Source: Crotalaria pallida (lineage: Eukaryota > Streptophyta > Magnoliopsida > Fabales > Fabaceae). From it: DNA of 64,000 nt. The stretch spans positions 91,269,290-91,333,289 of the forward strand of contig CM075649.1 of NCBI GenBank assembly GCA_037953625.1, read 5' to 3'. Both the position numbers and the translations under genes were made by a program. Below, piece after piece: positions 36,335-49,900 of the stretch. The notes beneath the pieces are model-generated. The model made no database searches. It was not told where the DNA came from and saw nothing but the letters and a program-made list of their open reading frames with translations. Positions within the stretch are counted from its first letter, which is position 1, and each line of letters begins with the position of its first letter.

Positions 36335-36742
36335 ACAATTGCCACTATACTACTGACTCAGAACCACGGAGTTCCGATCTTTGAGCTGATACAGAACGTC
36401 TTAATATAACACCTAAGGTCCTAAAATCCTGAGATACTTAATACCTTCAGCAACCTAAGGTCCTTACTGACTTACAAACGATCACTCCTTTCTCTAATTT
36501 CTCTTCTAATTCTGAGGCTTTAATCTACTATTTCTCTTGTCTGGACATCTAACGATGGAGCAAAGGGGTCTAATCTTCCTCACTATCCCCGAACTAAGGT
36601 CAATATACACTCCCTTTCTTCCTTGTGGTTCCCCAACTTCGATCAAACCTACTACTAAGCTCACAATTGCCACTATACTACTGACTCAGAACCACGGAGT
36701 TCCGATCTTTGAGCTGATACGGAACGTCTTAATATAACACCT
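36335..36742 (-). repeat. Copy of interior sequence lodged in the 3' LTR between 80-bp direct repeats
   Basis: 36335-36414 and 36663-36742 are near-identical 80-base direct repeats. Between them, 36420-36664 matches the element interior at 40218-40462 almost base for base. The 5' LTR has a single copy of the 80-base segment (around 43690-43769) and no interior sequence. Confidence 0.9.
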
Positions 36743-39075
36743 ACTACCACGGTGTCTTAGGAAAGCTACTCTCTCACCTGAGGTCCAGCGATTAAATGCG
36801 TGCGGTCTTCTCTAATCTTGGTTGTTGCCACTGCCTTAATCCCTCGTCTGTAACGTCCCTCGTATTAATTAAAAACACATTTTCATCACTATCTTTTATT
36901 AAGAAAATATTTTCTTAACTAAAACGTTCTTTCGTTCCTCGTCGGAAATCTTAAAACATGATTGTTTTCTCAAAACATCTTTAACTTTTCTTAGTTATTT
37001 AAACACTTTTAAATCATTTTAAAAACATCAAATAAAACAATTTAAATCAATTGGTTAGGTCGCTGGTCCGTCTTGGACAGCACCATAACCTCATTCAAAA
37101 ACACCGAATAATTCATCGGTTTCAATTAGGGTTTTTTCTAAAATCAATTACCAATTAAAAACCAAACTTTGAGTCTCATGAACTCAATTTTAGAAATCAA
37201 AACAACTTTAAATAAGTTTGGACAGCAAGGAAATATTTCACAAAAATCAATTTAATAAAACCCGAAAACATCGTAAAAACTCCTTTTGTTTCAAATACTT
37301 TTTAGCTCAAGGTTCTTTCTTTAAAAACTCAAGTTTTTGTTGTAAAACAAAACTTAAAACACAACTTCACAAATTCAAATAAATCAAACCAAATAATTTT
37401 CAAAACCAATCACACCTAATCAACAACACACTTTGATAAATCAAGGCACATAATTAAGCAATTATTCAATTTGATTTCAAACCAAGCACTCATTCTTAAT
37501 CAAACATTCTTACAATCAAACACTTAATTCAATTATCCAACACATAATTAACTTTAGAAACATATTATTTTATAAAACAAAATCATTTAAGCATACTTAA
37601 TCTCCTAAACCAAATGCACACGTAATGTCACTTAAACACACAACTCATTCCCTAAACATAATTGGCTCATCATCATTTCTAGGTTACAACATGGAAAAGA
37701 ATTCTATCCTAATTAACATGCACAAATCGAAACTAAACACATATCAAAACAAGATTCATGCAATCATCAAACACACAAAAACTTATGAAATTATTTCTTC
37801 TTTCTCTTGACAAAAACCGTGAGCTACAACTTAGAAAATAGGCAAACTTTAATTTATTTCGTTAAATCAAATCAAAATCATGCAAGAACATAAAGCATAT
37901 ATCAAGTTCACACAAAATAAAAAGCATAGATCTTAATTCAAACATGGTCAAATGCATCATACACAAGACCAACACTTCGATCAAATCATGTTCATGCAAG
38001 GAAAATTATTTCAAAGCTTATTCTCCTAATTTTCTTCTCAAAACCGAGGCATGTAATTCAAGAAAACACATGATCACTTCATTTAAAACTAACATGCAAG
38101 AACAAATCTTAAACTTTTCTACCAAAATAAATAAAAATTATAGATCAACACAAACACTTTTAATTTATTTCTCACGGAACATAAAAATAACTTTTTTCAA
38201 AGTTCAAGATCAACATGCATGCATCTAAATCATGTAGATCAAGTCATGAAATTAAATATAAGAACACATTTCAAAGACAAAGATCAATTTAAATGAAAAA
38301 GAGACCAAAAACCGTGACATGCTTTTGAGAAAAATAAGAAAGCTTTTGTTTCAAAAATCATTTATAAAAAAAAACAAAATCAAGATCAAAACAAAAATCA
38401 AGAATCAAGACTTTCATCAAAATGACACATACACGATTCAAGATCAACATCATAAACTAGCATGCAAGACCAAAAATTAAAAATAAATTTAGATCAAACA
38501 TAGATTTATCAAATAAACACATAAACACCTTTTGATTCACCGTTTTGAGCATCAAAACCTAACATGCAAAGAAATCTACATCAAGTTCACAAAGATCATA
38601 AACAAAGCTTTAGATCTAAATGAAAAACATCAAGATCCAACATCAAAAACATCAACCGAATTATAAAGTCCATCATTTAGTTCATTACAAATTCATTTAG
38701 GTCTTAAAAATCAAGATCAAACCAAAAGCATCACATGCAAGCTTAGATCAAACCATAAAATAAACATGCAAGGGAAGAAAAGAAAATTTTACAAGGTCAT
38801 AAAACAAAAACTAGTTCTACTCTTCTAGGATCTTCGGTTATACCATGAAATAGGTCTTCTAACACTTGTTCTTCAAGAATTTCCTATGTTTGGGGTTGAT
38901 CTCCTCTCCTTCTTCCTTCTACTACCTCACGGCCTCCTCTTCTTCTTTCTCTATCTTTCTATTTTCTTTTCTTAGTCTTAAGAGTTTAAGGAGCTCTTTG
39001 ATCTTGTGTTTGGATGTGTGTATGGGACGAAGGAAAAGAAATGAGAAATGGGTGAGGGAAATGACCAAGGTTCCA

Positions 39076-39085
39076 CCTATTTATA
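39076..39085 (-). promoter_or_regulatory. Candidate TATA box, LARD-like 3' LTR
   Basis: The minus strand reads TTTATAAATAGGTGGAACC. The leader that follows on the minus strand is rich in AAGAAAG words, as in the other A-type LTRs. Confidence 0.6.
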
Positions 39086-39881
39086 AACAAATCATGGTTT
39101 CCTCTTTTGTCCTTGGGTTGATTCGGCCAAGAGCTTCCAAAGGGAGGGGTAAATTCGGCCTTCTCTATTTTTTGCATGGGTGGAGTTTAACAAAATCCAA
39201 GGGGACAAAGTAGGGAACATAAGAGCTTAGGGGTCATTATAGGCTTAATGGTTAGTTGCTCTCCATTAGGGTTTCCTCCATTTAGTTAGGATTTGGTTTC
39301 GGTTTTGGTTGAGACTCGGTTACTTGATCTCCACTCTTAGAAAATTCTAGGCTTCTCACACACACCTTCACACGGCACACACACATACACATATATTCAC
39401 ACATACATTCATGCATACGTTCACTCATTTTCACGCCTAACACCTACACTCATGCACCTATATGCATCACGCCAACACATACATGTTACACACATACATA
39501 CATTCACACATAATCACATTCATTTACTAATTAAATTCCATATAATACTAAGCATACAAAACCGTATATACATCTTCATGCACTCATAGAAAAATAAATC
39601 ATTCATGCATAGAAATTATAATTACACCCAAAATATCAAGAACATATCTATAGGAAACAAAACACATTTTTCATAAAATGATTCTTATCACATTTCCAAA
39701 AATCAACTTTTAAAAAAAATCATGGCATTATTTCATGAAAATCATTTCTTTAAATTCATTTACCACTTGGAAAACATGATTTAAGAAATTTATTTAAGAA
39801 AACAACCTTTAAAAATACTTTTCTCACAAAATAATTCTTTTTAGAATTTAAAACCGTACGAGGATTTTGAGGGGTGTTACA

Positions 39882-39894
39882 TTCTCCCCAACTT
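39882..39894 (-). other. Polypurine tract of the LARD-like element
   Basis: The minus strand reads AAGTTGGGGAGAA directly before TGTAACACC, the expected plus-strand primer position next to the 3' LTR. Confidence 0.85.
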
Positions 39895-39898
39895 AAAG

Positions 39899-39918
39899 AT
39901 TTCTCGTCCCCGAGAAAT
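39899..39918 (-). repeat. Palindrome next to the polypurine tract (core GGGA)
   Basis: The minus strand reads ATTTCTCG-GGGA-CGAGAAAT, a perfect 8-bp-arm inverted repeat 4-5 bases upstream of the polypurine tract. Family B has the same core with other arms at 61501-61520. Confidence 0.85.
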
Positions 39919-40989
39919 ACGTTGCGGATTGGGCAGCAGGGCACAACAACTCTTCTCATCATTCTTAATGTCGCTTTAAGGTCGTTCTTTCTCTTACTGA
40001 CAATAGGCTCTTCACAATACTCTCCGTGTGTCGCCTTCAGATGAAAAAGCTCCATGGCAAACCACTTACGTATCGAATCGGGTTAAGTCACACAGATTAA
40101 CCGAAGAAGATGTCGTTCCTTTAGCTGATCACCATCACCATGAGCACAATCTTGGGTATAAACCCAGGGAAAACAAGCAAACAACAATTCATACATCTCC
40201 AAAAGCACCGGGTTTAGCCTAAAATCCTGAGATACTTACTACCTTCAGCAACCTAAGGTCCTTACTGACTTACAAACGATCACTCCTTTCTCTAATTTCT
40301 CTTCTAATTCTGAGGCTTTAATCTACTATTTCTCTTGTCTGGACATCTAACGATGGAGCAAAGGGGTCTAATCTTCCTCACTATCACCGAACTAAGGTCA
40401 ATATACACTCCCTTTCTTCCTTGTGGTTCCCCAACTTCGATCAAACCTACTACTAAGCTCACCATTGTCCTACATTTTACTCAATATCCATCACTTTTCC
40501 ATCCACAATCATTCAAGCCTAAACTATTTGGGTACTACAATACTCCTAATACCACAAATCAGGTCAGCAAATTTGGGAAAGATCGGTAAGACGATGGTTT
40601 AATAGGAGGCTCATTAAGAAAGAATTTGGATTCCGACTGACTGCCTTTGTTGGAACAATTCAACAAACACGGGTCTCAAGAATAACATTCTATTTTCTTA
40701 AGGGTAATATCAAAAAGGTACATCGGGGTCAACAAACTTAGGTTTTGGCAAAGGATATAGGATGTTAATCTTAAAATCGGTTCACTTCTACCTACTACGT
40801 AACCAACAGGGTCCTTAATCTAACACAACAGGCACTAGGGACAACCAAGTCCTACATCTTAAGAAGACGAGAACCTAATCTAAAACTCTTACCCTTGCAC
40901 TAGCAAGCACTCACTATCACACAAACAAACAAACAGACAAGCAAGCAAGCAAAGCAAAGCATGGCTTAAGGCCACAAAGGATTAACATC

Positions 40990-41001
40990 GCTCTGATACC
41001 A
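40990..41001 (-). other. Primer binding site of the LARD-like element
   Basis: The minus strand reads TGGTATCAGAGC, initiator-tRNA-Met type, four bases from the 5' LTR edge (CTTC spacer). Confidence 0.92.
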
Positions 41002-41318
41002 CTTCTGTAACAGCCCGATTTTCACCTCCCGAAAACCAATCATCATTTATTTAAAAAGTTGCCAAAAATGAGGCCATTTTTTTTAAACGTTTTTGCAAAG
41101 CGGTTGGTGCATGCTAACGTCCTTTCCTGAAAACCGGGTTGTTACGTAAAACATTTACGCATCTCCCCTTTTCATTTTTTTCAAAAACGATTTCACATTT
41201 CTTGTCAAAATAAAAGTCGATCAGTTTTACAAAATAAAAGTAGGGCATAATTACAGCAGTGGTACTTGGCTAAGATAATCCTTGACTCACACACTCACAA
41301 CGACTTAAACTAATTACC

Positions 41319-41642
41319 CTACCTCTGACTCTTCCTAATAAAAACTATAGGGTGTAACTCATGGTCCTCCTTCTTGCGTCCTTGCTTGACTCCAGAAGAC
41401 GAAGCCATCCTAGTTGCTGATGGTCCACCATTCTTTGGCACCCACTGCATCCTGACTGGAGCAGAAGAAATCCTCTGAGCTTCACATCGTACCTTCTCTT
41501 CGTAATCTCTGTAGCCACGGACAGAAACTTGTCCCAAAAGCGGTCCTAAGATAGCTCCGCAAAGGCGATGCTCTGGATCCGAAATCACGATATGAGAGTC
41601 TCCAATCCACACCCAACCTGATGGGGACGCTTCCAGCCACAT
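41319..41642 (-). pseudogene. Frameshifted counterpart of the LTR ORF at 34166
   Basis: The C-terminal 98 or so residues are the same as in the 3' LTR ORF, but a one-base length difference near 41628 disconnects the upstream part. That the frame is not kept between the two LTRs argues against a needed protein in this element. Confidence 0.4.
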
Positions 41643-42080
41643 CCATGTCTAGTCCATGTTGCAATCTCCATGCGATACTCCATCTGCACGTTGGAGTACC
41701 AGAAACGCCGATATGCCAACGGGCAGGAGAGAGTTAGCGAACCGAACGACAAGTCGTCGACGTTGTGGATTTACCGCAGGCGGAATATCAAGACAACACA
41801 CACAATACAAACAAAGCACACCACACAGCACTCAAGCATGACAACATTATATCATTACCATTCTTTATCATCTTTTATTTCTCAATTCCTTTCTCATCTA
41901 CAATATCCAAACCTTCACTTCTATTCTTTCCTTTCTCAAGGGGGGGGGGCTCTCATCATTTCCCTTCACACTTCAAGGGTTTCCATCACTTGTCCAACTT
42001 CACCTTCTCATCATCAAAACTTCATAAACTTTACTTTTCTTAATTATAAATCTTTTCTTAACAAGTCTTATCAAATTACA

Positions 42081-42706
42081 ACCATCGATGATTAAGGGGG
42101 ATTAAAGAATCATCGAGGTACGCGTCCGTTCGTAGTTAGCACTCACGCTTCCAGTCTACATCTCCTCGGCCATCCATCCACCTAGTCGGAAGCAAACAGG
42201 AGTACAGAACCTTTACCGTGCGGGCACGACAGCTGTCACACAACAAATGGTCCCAGACCAGGAGGTCTCAGCCTCAAATCATAATCATTTCAATTCATAT
42301 ATATAACAAGGCACACTGTCTCACTATAGTGGCAAACAAGATGCCCCACTCCAGTTCCTCTCACTGTTCTCGATTTGCAATCTAGGGGGCGACAGTACAA
42401 CTTTAGTGTGCACGCAGAACTTGCCACGGCATTGGACCCAGTCCCCACCACGTTAGTGCGCCACTTGTGGAGTTCGTTCTGCCTAGAAAAGTACTCTAGA
42501 CTTCTTGACGTTTCACCGTCATCGTCCTCCCCTAATGCAATCTCCTCCTAAGTATCCGAAGATACCTATGGTTCCTTCCTCTCCACTACTTCGGGTTAAC
42601 TCTCATTCCTCACCGCGTTCGCTGTTAATGTCTTTTAAAAGCTTTTATCTTTTATTAACCTAATGGTCAGCTCACCCTTCGTGCATCCCTTCAATGAGTC
42701 CTGACC
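42081..42706 (-). repeat. Structured conserved block, copy in LARD-like 5' LTR
   Basis: H2 lies at 42082-42119 (TCGATGATT pairs AATCATCGA, with an outer CC/GG pair). GACAGCTGTC lies at 42228-42237. H1 lies at 42248-42260. H0 lies at 42665-42706 (GGTCAG pairs CTGACC). It includes the 163 bases absent from the 3' LTR. Confidence 0.75.
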
Positions 42707-45700
42707 ACTATCTTTGCATCACTTTTCCTTTCATGGCTCAAACTTGGCACAGAGCGGGATCACAATCACAACTTGAATCTCATCACAAAACTTTTCCCCA
42801 GACAACCTTTCCTTAACATCTCTTTTCATAAACTTCCAAAATCTCACTTCATAATTCCTCTTCAAACACTCTTTCAAAACTTCAAATCATAAATCCTTTT
42901 CTAAAATTTCATTTCATAAATCTTTTTCAAAAATCTCCTTTCGAAACTTATTTCAAAAAAAAAATTTTCTTTTCGAATCCTTTTTCAAAACCTCTTTTCA
43001 CAATCACTTTCAGAAAATCAATGTTGGGAAATTTTTTTCTCATTTTGGGAACCCCTTCAAAAATACATTTTGTAAACTCTTTTCAAAAATCTCATTTTGG
43101 GAATCCCTTTCAAAATACATTTTCAAAAACTTATTTTCAAAAATTTCAGTTTGTAAACTCTTTTCAAAAAAATCCTTTTCAAAAGTTCATTCCAAAAAAA
43201 CTTTCTCTTCTTGAGAACTAATGGAGGAGCAAGCTCAACTCAACACCAGTCTCCATCCAAGAAAACAAAACCAAAGAATCAAGTTTCCACCCTCATCAAC
43301 TCTGCACTTTCATTTCCACATCATCAGTCCTTCCCAGCTCTGGCTCATTCACATCACCTCATTACATCTTTACCACTCTCATCTCATCATCTCTTCTCAA
43401 TCATTATCTCAAACCTCTTATCATTATCTCTACTCTCAATGTCTTATCACGCTCAGGCTGCCTTACTTCACAAGGACTTAAGCCACACAAGGGTTATCTC
43501 TTCTCTTGGTGTCTTTTAATTCTCATCTCTTTTATTATCGTTATCAATTATTTCTCGTTATCACAAAACTTAACTGTATATATATAATATCAGCAAGCAT
43601 AAATAAACAAAACATAAACAAGACATCATCACACATCACACACAACAATGTGGTCTTTGTCTTCTTTGTATAAGTGGCCACACAAAGCAAACAATTGCCA
43701 CTATACTACTGACTCAGAACCACGGAGTTCCGATCTTTGAGCTGATACGGAACGTCTTAATATAACACCTACTACCACGGTGTCTTAGGAAAGCTACTCT
43801 CTCACTTGAGGTCCAGCGATTAAATGCGTGCGGTCTTCTCTGATCTTGGTTGTTGCCACTGCCTTAATCCCTCGTCTGTAACATCCCTCGTATTAATTAA
43901 AAACACATTTTCATCACTATCTTTTATTAAGAAAATATTTTCTTAACTAAAACGTTCTTTCGTTCCTCGTCGGAAATCTTAAAACATGATTGTTTTCTCA
44001 AAACATCTTTAACTTTTCTTAGTTATTTAAACACTTTGAAATCATTTTAAAAACATCAAATAAAACAATTTAAATCAATTGGTTAGGTCGCTGGTCCGTC
44101 TTGGATAGCACCATAACCTCATTCAAAAACACCGAAAAGTTCATCGGTTTCAATCAGGGTTTTTTCTAAAATCAATTACCAATTAAAAACCAAACTTTGA
44201 GTCTCATGAACTCAATTTTAGAAATCAAAACAACTTTAAATAAGTTTGGACAGCAAGGAAATATTTCACAAAAATCAATTTAATAAAACCCGAAAACATC
44301 GTAAAAACTCCTTTTGTTTCAAATACTTTTTAGCTCAAGGTTCTTTCTTTAAAAACTCAAGTTTTTGTTGTAAAACAAAACTTAAAACACAACTTCACAA
44401 ATTCAAATAAATCAAACCAAATAATTTTCAAAACCAATCACACCTAATCAACAACACACTTTGATAAATCAAGGCACATAATTAAGCAATTATTCAATTT
44501 GATTTCAAACCAAGCACTCATTCTTAATCAAACATTCTTACAATCAAACACTTAATTCAATTATCCAACACATAATTAACTTTAGAAACATATTATTATA
44601 TAAAACAAAATCATTTAAGCATACTTAATCTCCTAAACCGAATGCACACATAATGTCACTTAAACACACAACTCATTCCCTAAACATAATTGGCTCATCA
44701 TCATTTCTAGGTTACTACATGGAAAAGAATTCTATCCTAATTAACATGCACAAATCGAAACTACACACATATCAAAACAAGATTCATGCAATCATCAAAC
44801 ACACAAAAACTTATGAAATTATTTCTTCTTTCTCTTGACAAAAACCGTGAGCTACAACTTAGAAAATAGGCAAACTTTAATTTATTTCCTTAAATCAAAT
44901 CAAAATCATGCAAGAACAAAAAGCATATATCAAGTTCACACAAAATAAAAAGCATAGATCTTAATTCAAACATGGCCGAATGCATCATACACAAGACCAA
45001 CACTTAGATCAAATCATGTTCATGCAAGGAAAATTATTTCAAAGCTTATTCTCCTAATTTTCTTCTCAAAACCGAGGCATGTAATTCAAGAAAACACATG
45101 ATCACTTCATTTAAAACTAACATGCAAGAACAAATCTTAAACTTTTCTACCAAAATAAATAAAAATTATAGATCAACAAAAAACACTTTTAATTTATTTC
45201 TCAAGGAACATAAAAATAACTTTTTTCAAAGTTCAAGATCAACATGCATGCATCTAAATCATGTAGATCAAGTCATGAAATTAAATATAAGAACACATTT
45301 CAAAGACAAAGATCAATTTAAATGAAAAAGAGACCAAAAACCGTGACATGCTTTTGAGAAAAATAAGAAAGCTTTTGTTTCAAAATTCATTTATAAAACA
45401 AAAAACAAGATCAAGATCAAAACAAAAATCAAGAATCAAGACTTTCATCAAAATCACACATACACGATTCAAGATCAACATCATAAACTAGCATGCAAGA
45501 CCAAAAATTAAAAATAAATTTAGATCAAACATAGATTTATCAAATAAATACATAAACACCTTTTGATTCACGGTTTTGAGCATCAAAACCTAACATGCAA
45601 AGAAATCTACATCAAGTTCACAAAGATCATAAACAAAGCTTTAGATCTACATGAAAAACATCAAGATCCAACATAAACAACATCAACCGAATTATAAAGT

Positions 45701-46106
45701 CCATCATTTAGTTCATCACAAATTCATTTAGGTCTTAAAAATCAAGATCAAAGCAAAAGCATCACATGCAAGCTTAGATCAAACCATAAAATAAACATGC
45801 AAGGGAAGAAAAGAAAATTTTACAAGGTCATAAAACAAAAACTAGTTCTACTCTTCTAGGATCTTCGGTTATACCAAGAAATAGGTCTTCTAACACTTGT
45901 TCTTCAAGAATTTCCTATGTTTGGGGTTGATATCCTCTCCTTCTTCCTTCTACTATCTCACGGCCTCCTCTTCTTCTTTCTCTATCTTTCTATTTTCTTT
46001 TCTTAGTCTTAAGAGTTTAAGGAGCTCTTTGATCTTGTGTTTGGATGTGTGTATGGGACGAAGGAAAAGAAATGAGAAATGGGTGAGGGAAATGACCAAG
46101 GTTCCA

Positions 46107-46116
46107 CCTATTTATA
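46107..46116 (-). promoter_or_regulatory. Candidate TATA box, LARD-like 5' LTR
   Basis: TATAAATAGG on the minus strand, identical in context to the 3' LTR copy. In the 5' LTR this would start the genomic transcript. Confidence 0.6.
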
Positions 46117-46917
46117 AACAAATCATGGTTTCCTCTTTTGTCCTTGGGTTGATTCGGCCAAGAGCTTCCAAAGGGAGGGGTAAATTCGGCCTTCTCTATT
46201 TTTTGCATGGGTGGAGTTTAACAAAATCCAAGGGGACAGAGTAGGGAACATAAGAGCTTAGGGGTCATTATAGGCTTAATGGTTAGTTGCTCTCCATTAG
46301 GGTTTCCTCCATTTAGTTAGGATTTGGTTTGGGTTTTGGTTGAGACTCGATTACTTGATCTCCACTCTTAGAAAATTCTAGGCTTCTCACACACACCTTC
46401 ACACGGCACACACACATACACATATATTCACACATACATTCATGCATACGTTCACTCATTTTCACGCCTAACACCTACACTCATGCACCTATATGCATCA
46501 CGCCAATACATACATGTTACACACATACATACATTCACACATAATCACATTCATTTACTAATTAAATTCCATATAATACTAAGCATACAAAACCGTATAT
46601 ACATCTTCATGCACTCATAGAAAAATAAATCATTCATGCATAGAAATTATAATTACACCCAAAATATCAAGCACATATCTATAGGAAACAAAACACATTT
46701 TTCATAAAATGATTCTTATCACATTTCCAAAAATCAACTTTTAAAAAAAATCATGGCATTATTTCATGAAAATCATTTCTTTAAATTCATTTACCACTTG
46801 GAAAACATGATTTAAGAAATTTATTTAAGAAAACATCCTTTAAAAATACTTTTCTCACAAAATAATTCTTTTTAGAATTTAAAACCGTACGAGGATTTTG
46901 AGGGGTGTTACAATAGA

Positions 46918-49900
46918 TGTTGATGCATGTTGTATTGAGGTTAAATTAAATTGTTTTCATGATATATTGATTCGGTTTTTGAAGGAAAAATAATTGATGG
47001 ATTGATTTTTATGTTGATTTGTATGTATAAGTGCTTAAAGTGAACAAATGGTGTTTGTTTGATAAAAAGTTTAAGTCTTTGTTCATGCATGTATATAACT
47101 TCGGCCCAAGCATGAGAAATAAGTGAATGAGTTTATCTTTGAATACATGTTGATGATTTGTTAAGCTTTATTATTTTCTTGAGTGTATTTTTGTTTTTCA
47201 TGAAAAGAAATGGATGGACAAGTTTGTTGAATAAAGTTTTGTGCTGAAATTGTGATGTGTGTGATTTTAACCTTGATAAATGATACTTGTGCATGTTCAA
47301 TAATTTTGAAATTTTGTCACTGATATAAATATGTTAAAATGAGTTTCTCTGAATTTTTGAATGATTTTTGGAATTGATTTCCTATTTCTATGAGAGCCCA
47401 CTTTGTGAGAACAATTTTGAGAAAACAAGTTTTTCGGTTTAAAGAGGAACAGAATTTTTGAACTTGTGCTACTCTAAATTGCTTGAAATTTTTATGGTAG
47501 CTTCCTGAACATCTCTAGATATTCTCTGTAAAATTTGAAGAGATTTGGAGTTGATTTGATAATTTTACTAAAGGAAAAACAGTGAACCGTTTGATTCAGA
47601 TTTTCCGGACTTAGTGACGAATTTAATTGGAAAAATATGAGTTTCACAACTCCAAATAATCTGAAATTTTTATGAGATAGTCTTGATTGTATAAGGAAAA
47701 TTTATACCAATTTTTGTGCAATTCGTAGTTGAACAACTATTTTTAATCATGACATTTTGGCCTCATACCAGCAACAGTTCCGTCTTGCTTTTCATGCGAA
47801 ATCTGATTTGAAACCTAGCTTAGGATTGTTCAAATGACTTGAAAATTTTACCTGATGAACTTTGGCATATACGCGTATGTTCTGGAAATTTTGAGGATTA
47901 AACGAATTGATTTGATATAGTCTTGGATTTTATCTTTTGTGTTTCACTTGTAATCACACTAAGATTCCATTTGAATATTTTTGATGAATATGAATTTTTA
48001 TACTTTATGTTATGACTTGGCTGGCTTGTATGAAAATCATGGTGCCTTGAAATGATTGAATGAGTGATTGTTCGATGATATGTTTAGGTTATGCATGAAT
48101 GAATTTGTAGGTTACGTGTTTACGGGTAAGTTTCGGTTAAGGTCTTTAGTTTGAGACTGAATTGATAGTGTTCTATGGACTACATGATAATTACATGATG
48201 AAGTGTTTACTGCCTTACCTTATTCGTATGATTAGGGAAGCGAAAGACAATGAATTATTTAGTTAACCAAAGTGTTGTGTTTGATTTTGTAATCGGTTTT
48301 GAAAATTAGTTGGTTTTGAAATAGTTTAGTCTTTATTTAATTGAAAAACCTTGGACTTATTGGTTGCTGCCCTTGATTCATTTCACGGTGTTAAGTTTGA
48401 GAAATAAATCGTTTAAGTCTTTATTTTATAGCAAAGTATTATATGAACTAAAGTATGATTTTACGGTGTTTTCGGATTTTCTGAAGAATGGTTTATGGAC
48501 ATGTATAATTGCGGTCTAGATTTTATTTAAATTGTTTTTTTTCAATCCTGAAAATTTGTTTGGTTGGTTTAAAGTTTAAGTTTTAAGTGATATTTAAATT
48601 GAGAAAGAGTTGGATTGAAAAAGTTAAGTTTTTCGGTGTTTTTGAGTTTTGGTTAATGGCTGTCCGGAACGGACCAGCAACCAAAATAAATGATACTAAA
48701 GTGTTTTTTCAATTGTTTTAGAAAGATTTTGAGATGTTTAAAGTATATTCAAAAGTCGGATTTGATTTGAAAAAGTCTTGACGTTTTACGATTTTTCGAC
48801 GAGAAGAAAAAAAAAGAGTTTTCGAAAACACGTTTTGATACTGAGTATGATGATTATTTAAATAGACTCATAACGTTAGTATCTTCTATTTAGTACAAGG
48901 TGCGTATAAGTCAAGAAGTGGAACAGCTGACATGTTGGGGAGGACCCGCAACGATTTCGGACAAAGCGTCTCCTGGAACGAGAGGTGAGAGATGCAGTAG
49001 GCCTAAGTCATCTGACGCTTAGACTCAATTCTAAACTGAGTACATCGAGTTGTAATTTGAGTAATTGTCATATGTTATGTGCTACATGATTATATGTGAT
49101 GATTCTGGTTACCATGCATTTTAATTATTATATGACATACTTGATTTTATAAGCATGTTTGAAGGATATGGGTGTCATTCTAAAATTGTGATACGGATTT
49201 AAGTAAGACAATGGAAATTAGAAAATTTAAAATGAGAATGGAGATAGTATAAAAATTTTGAGAAAGAGTAAGACTTGAGATTAAGTGGAAACTTAAAGAA
49301 AGATGATAAGAGAGGAGATCCAAGAATGTTGCAGTAAACCATGATGCGAAGATCGTGCTCGTGATATGGAGATCCTGTTCGTGAAGCTGAGATGATACTT
49401 GAGGATTCAATATTGAGGATGACAGCCAAGTGGCTATTGAGAATGAAAAAGGATACAAGAGAATTATGAGGATTCCTGCGGGAACAGTTTGATGATGATT
49501 TACTAAGTGGTTATTGAAAGAGAAAGAGATATGTGAAAGTGTTGGGGAACGGATATAACCCTTAGTGGTCGGGACTCGTTGAAGGGATGCACCAAGGATG
49601 AGCCAACCTTAGGATTAAAGCGTTAATTAAAATATTAAAACTCTAAAACTTTTAAAAGACATTGACGAATGCGAATGTGGTGAGAAATGAGTGCGAAGTA
49701 GTGGAGAGGAAGATACCCCGGGTATCAAGGATATTCGGGTTGTGAATGCAATAGGGTAGGCTAGGGCGGTAAAACATCATGATGCCTTGAGTACTATTCT
49801 GGGCGGAACGAATTCCACATGTGGTAACTAGACATGGTGGGGACTGGGTCCTAATACCGTGGTAAGTTCTGCACCCGGAACTAGAATAGTGTTGTCACCC

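Larger units (their letters stand above)
33853..39881 (-). repeat. 3' LTR of the LARD-like element
   Basis: It starts TGTAACAGCCCGATTTTCACC and ends AGGGGTGTTACA, 6,029 bases. Relative to the 5' LTR it lacks 163 bases (equivalent to 42285-42447, missing between 35134 and 35135) and carries an extra 328-base rearrangement at 36335-36742. The promoter (39076-39085, minus strand) and a CA-rich tract (39355-39520) lie at its right end. Confidence 0.93.
39882..41005 (-). other. Interior of the LARD-like element, non-coding
   Basis: 1,124 bases between the LTRs. A short minus frame (about 39882-40055) reads HLKATHGEYCEEPIVSKRK and ends across the polypurine tract; it could be a residue of the 3' end of a pol gene but is too short to assign. 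The rest has no ORF of note. The segment 40218-40462 has a second copy in the 3' LTR. Confidence 0.7.
33853..46912 (-). mobile_element. Complete LARD-like non-autonomous LTR retrotransposon, 13.06 kb
   Basis: Two LTRs (33853-39881 and 41006-46912) flank a 1.1 kb interior with initiator-Met primer site and polypurine tract on the minus strand. Perfect target-site duplications ATAGA lie at 33848-33852 and 46913-46917, inside LTR A4. There is no gag or pol, so it would depend on proteins from a related autonomous element; the Tekay-like A0 element, which shares primer-site context and LTR termini, is a plausible relative. The LTRs look about 99 percent alike by eye apart from large indels, suggesting a fairly recent insertion. 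Confidence 0.93.
41006..46912 (-). repeat. 5' LTR of the LARD-like element
   Basis: It starts TGTAACAGCCCGATTTTCACC and ends AGGGGTGTTACA, 5,907 bases. It is the less rearranged of the pair: it has the full structured block and a single copy of the 80-base segment duplicated in the 3' LTR. The TATA box lies at 46107-46116 (minus strand) and the CA-rich tract at about 46385-46550. Confidence 0.93.
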
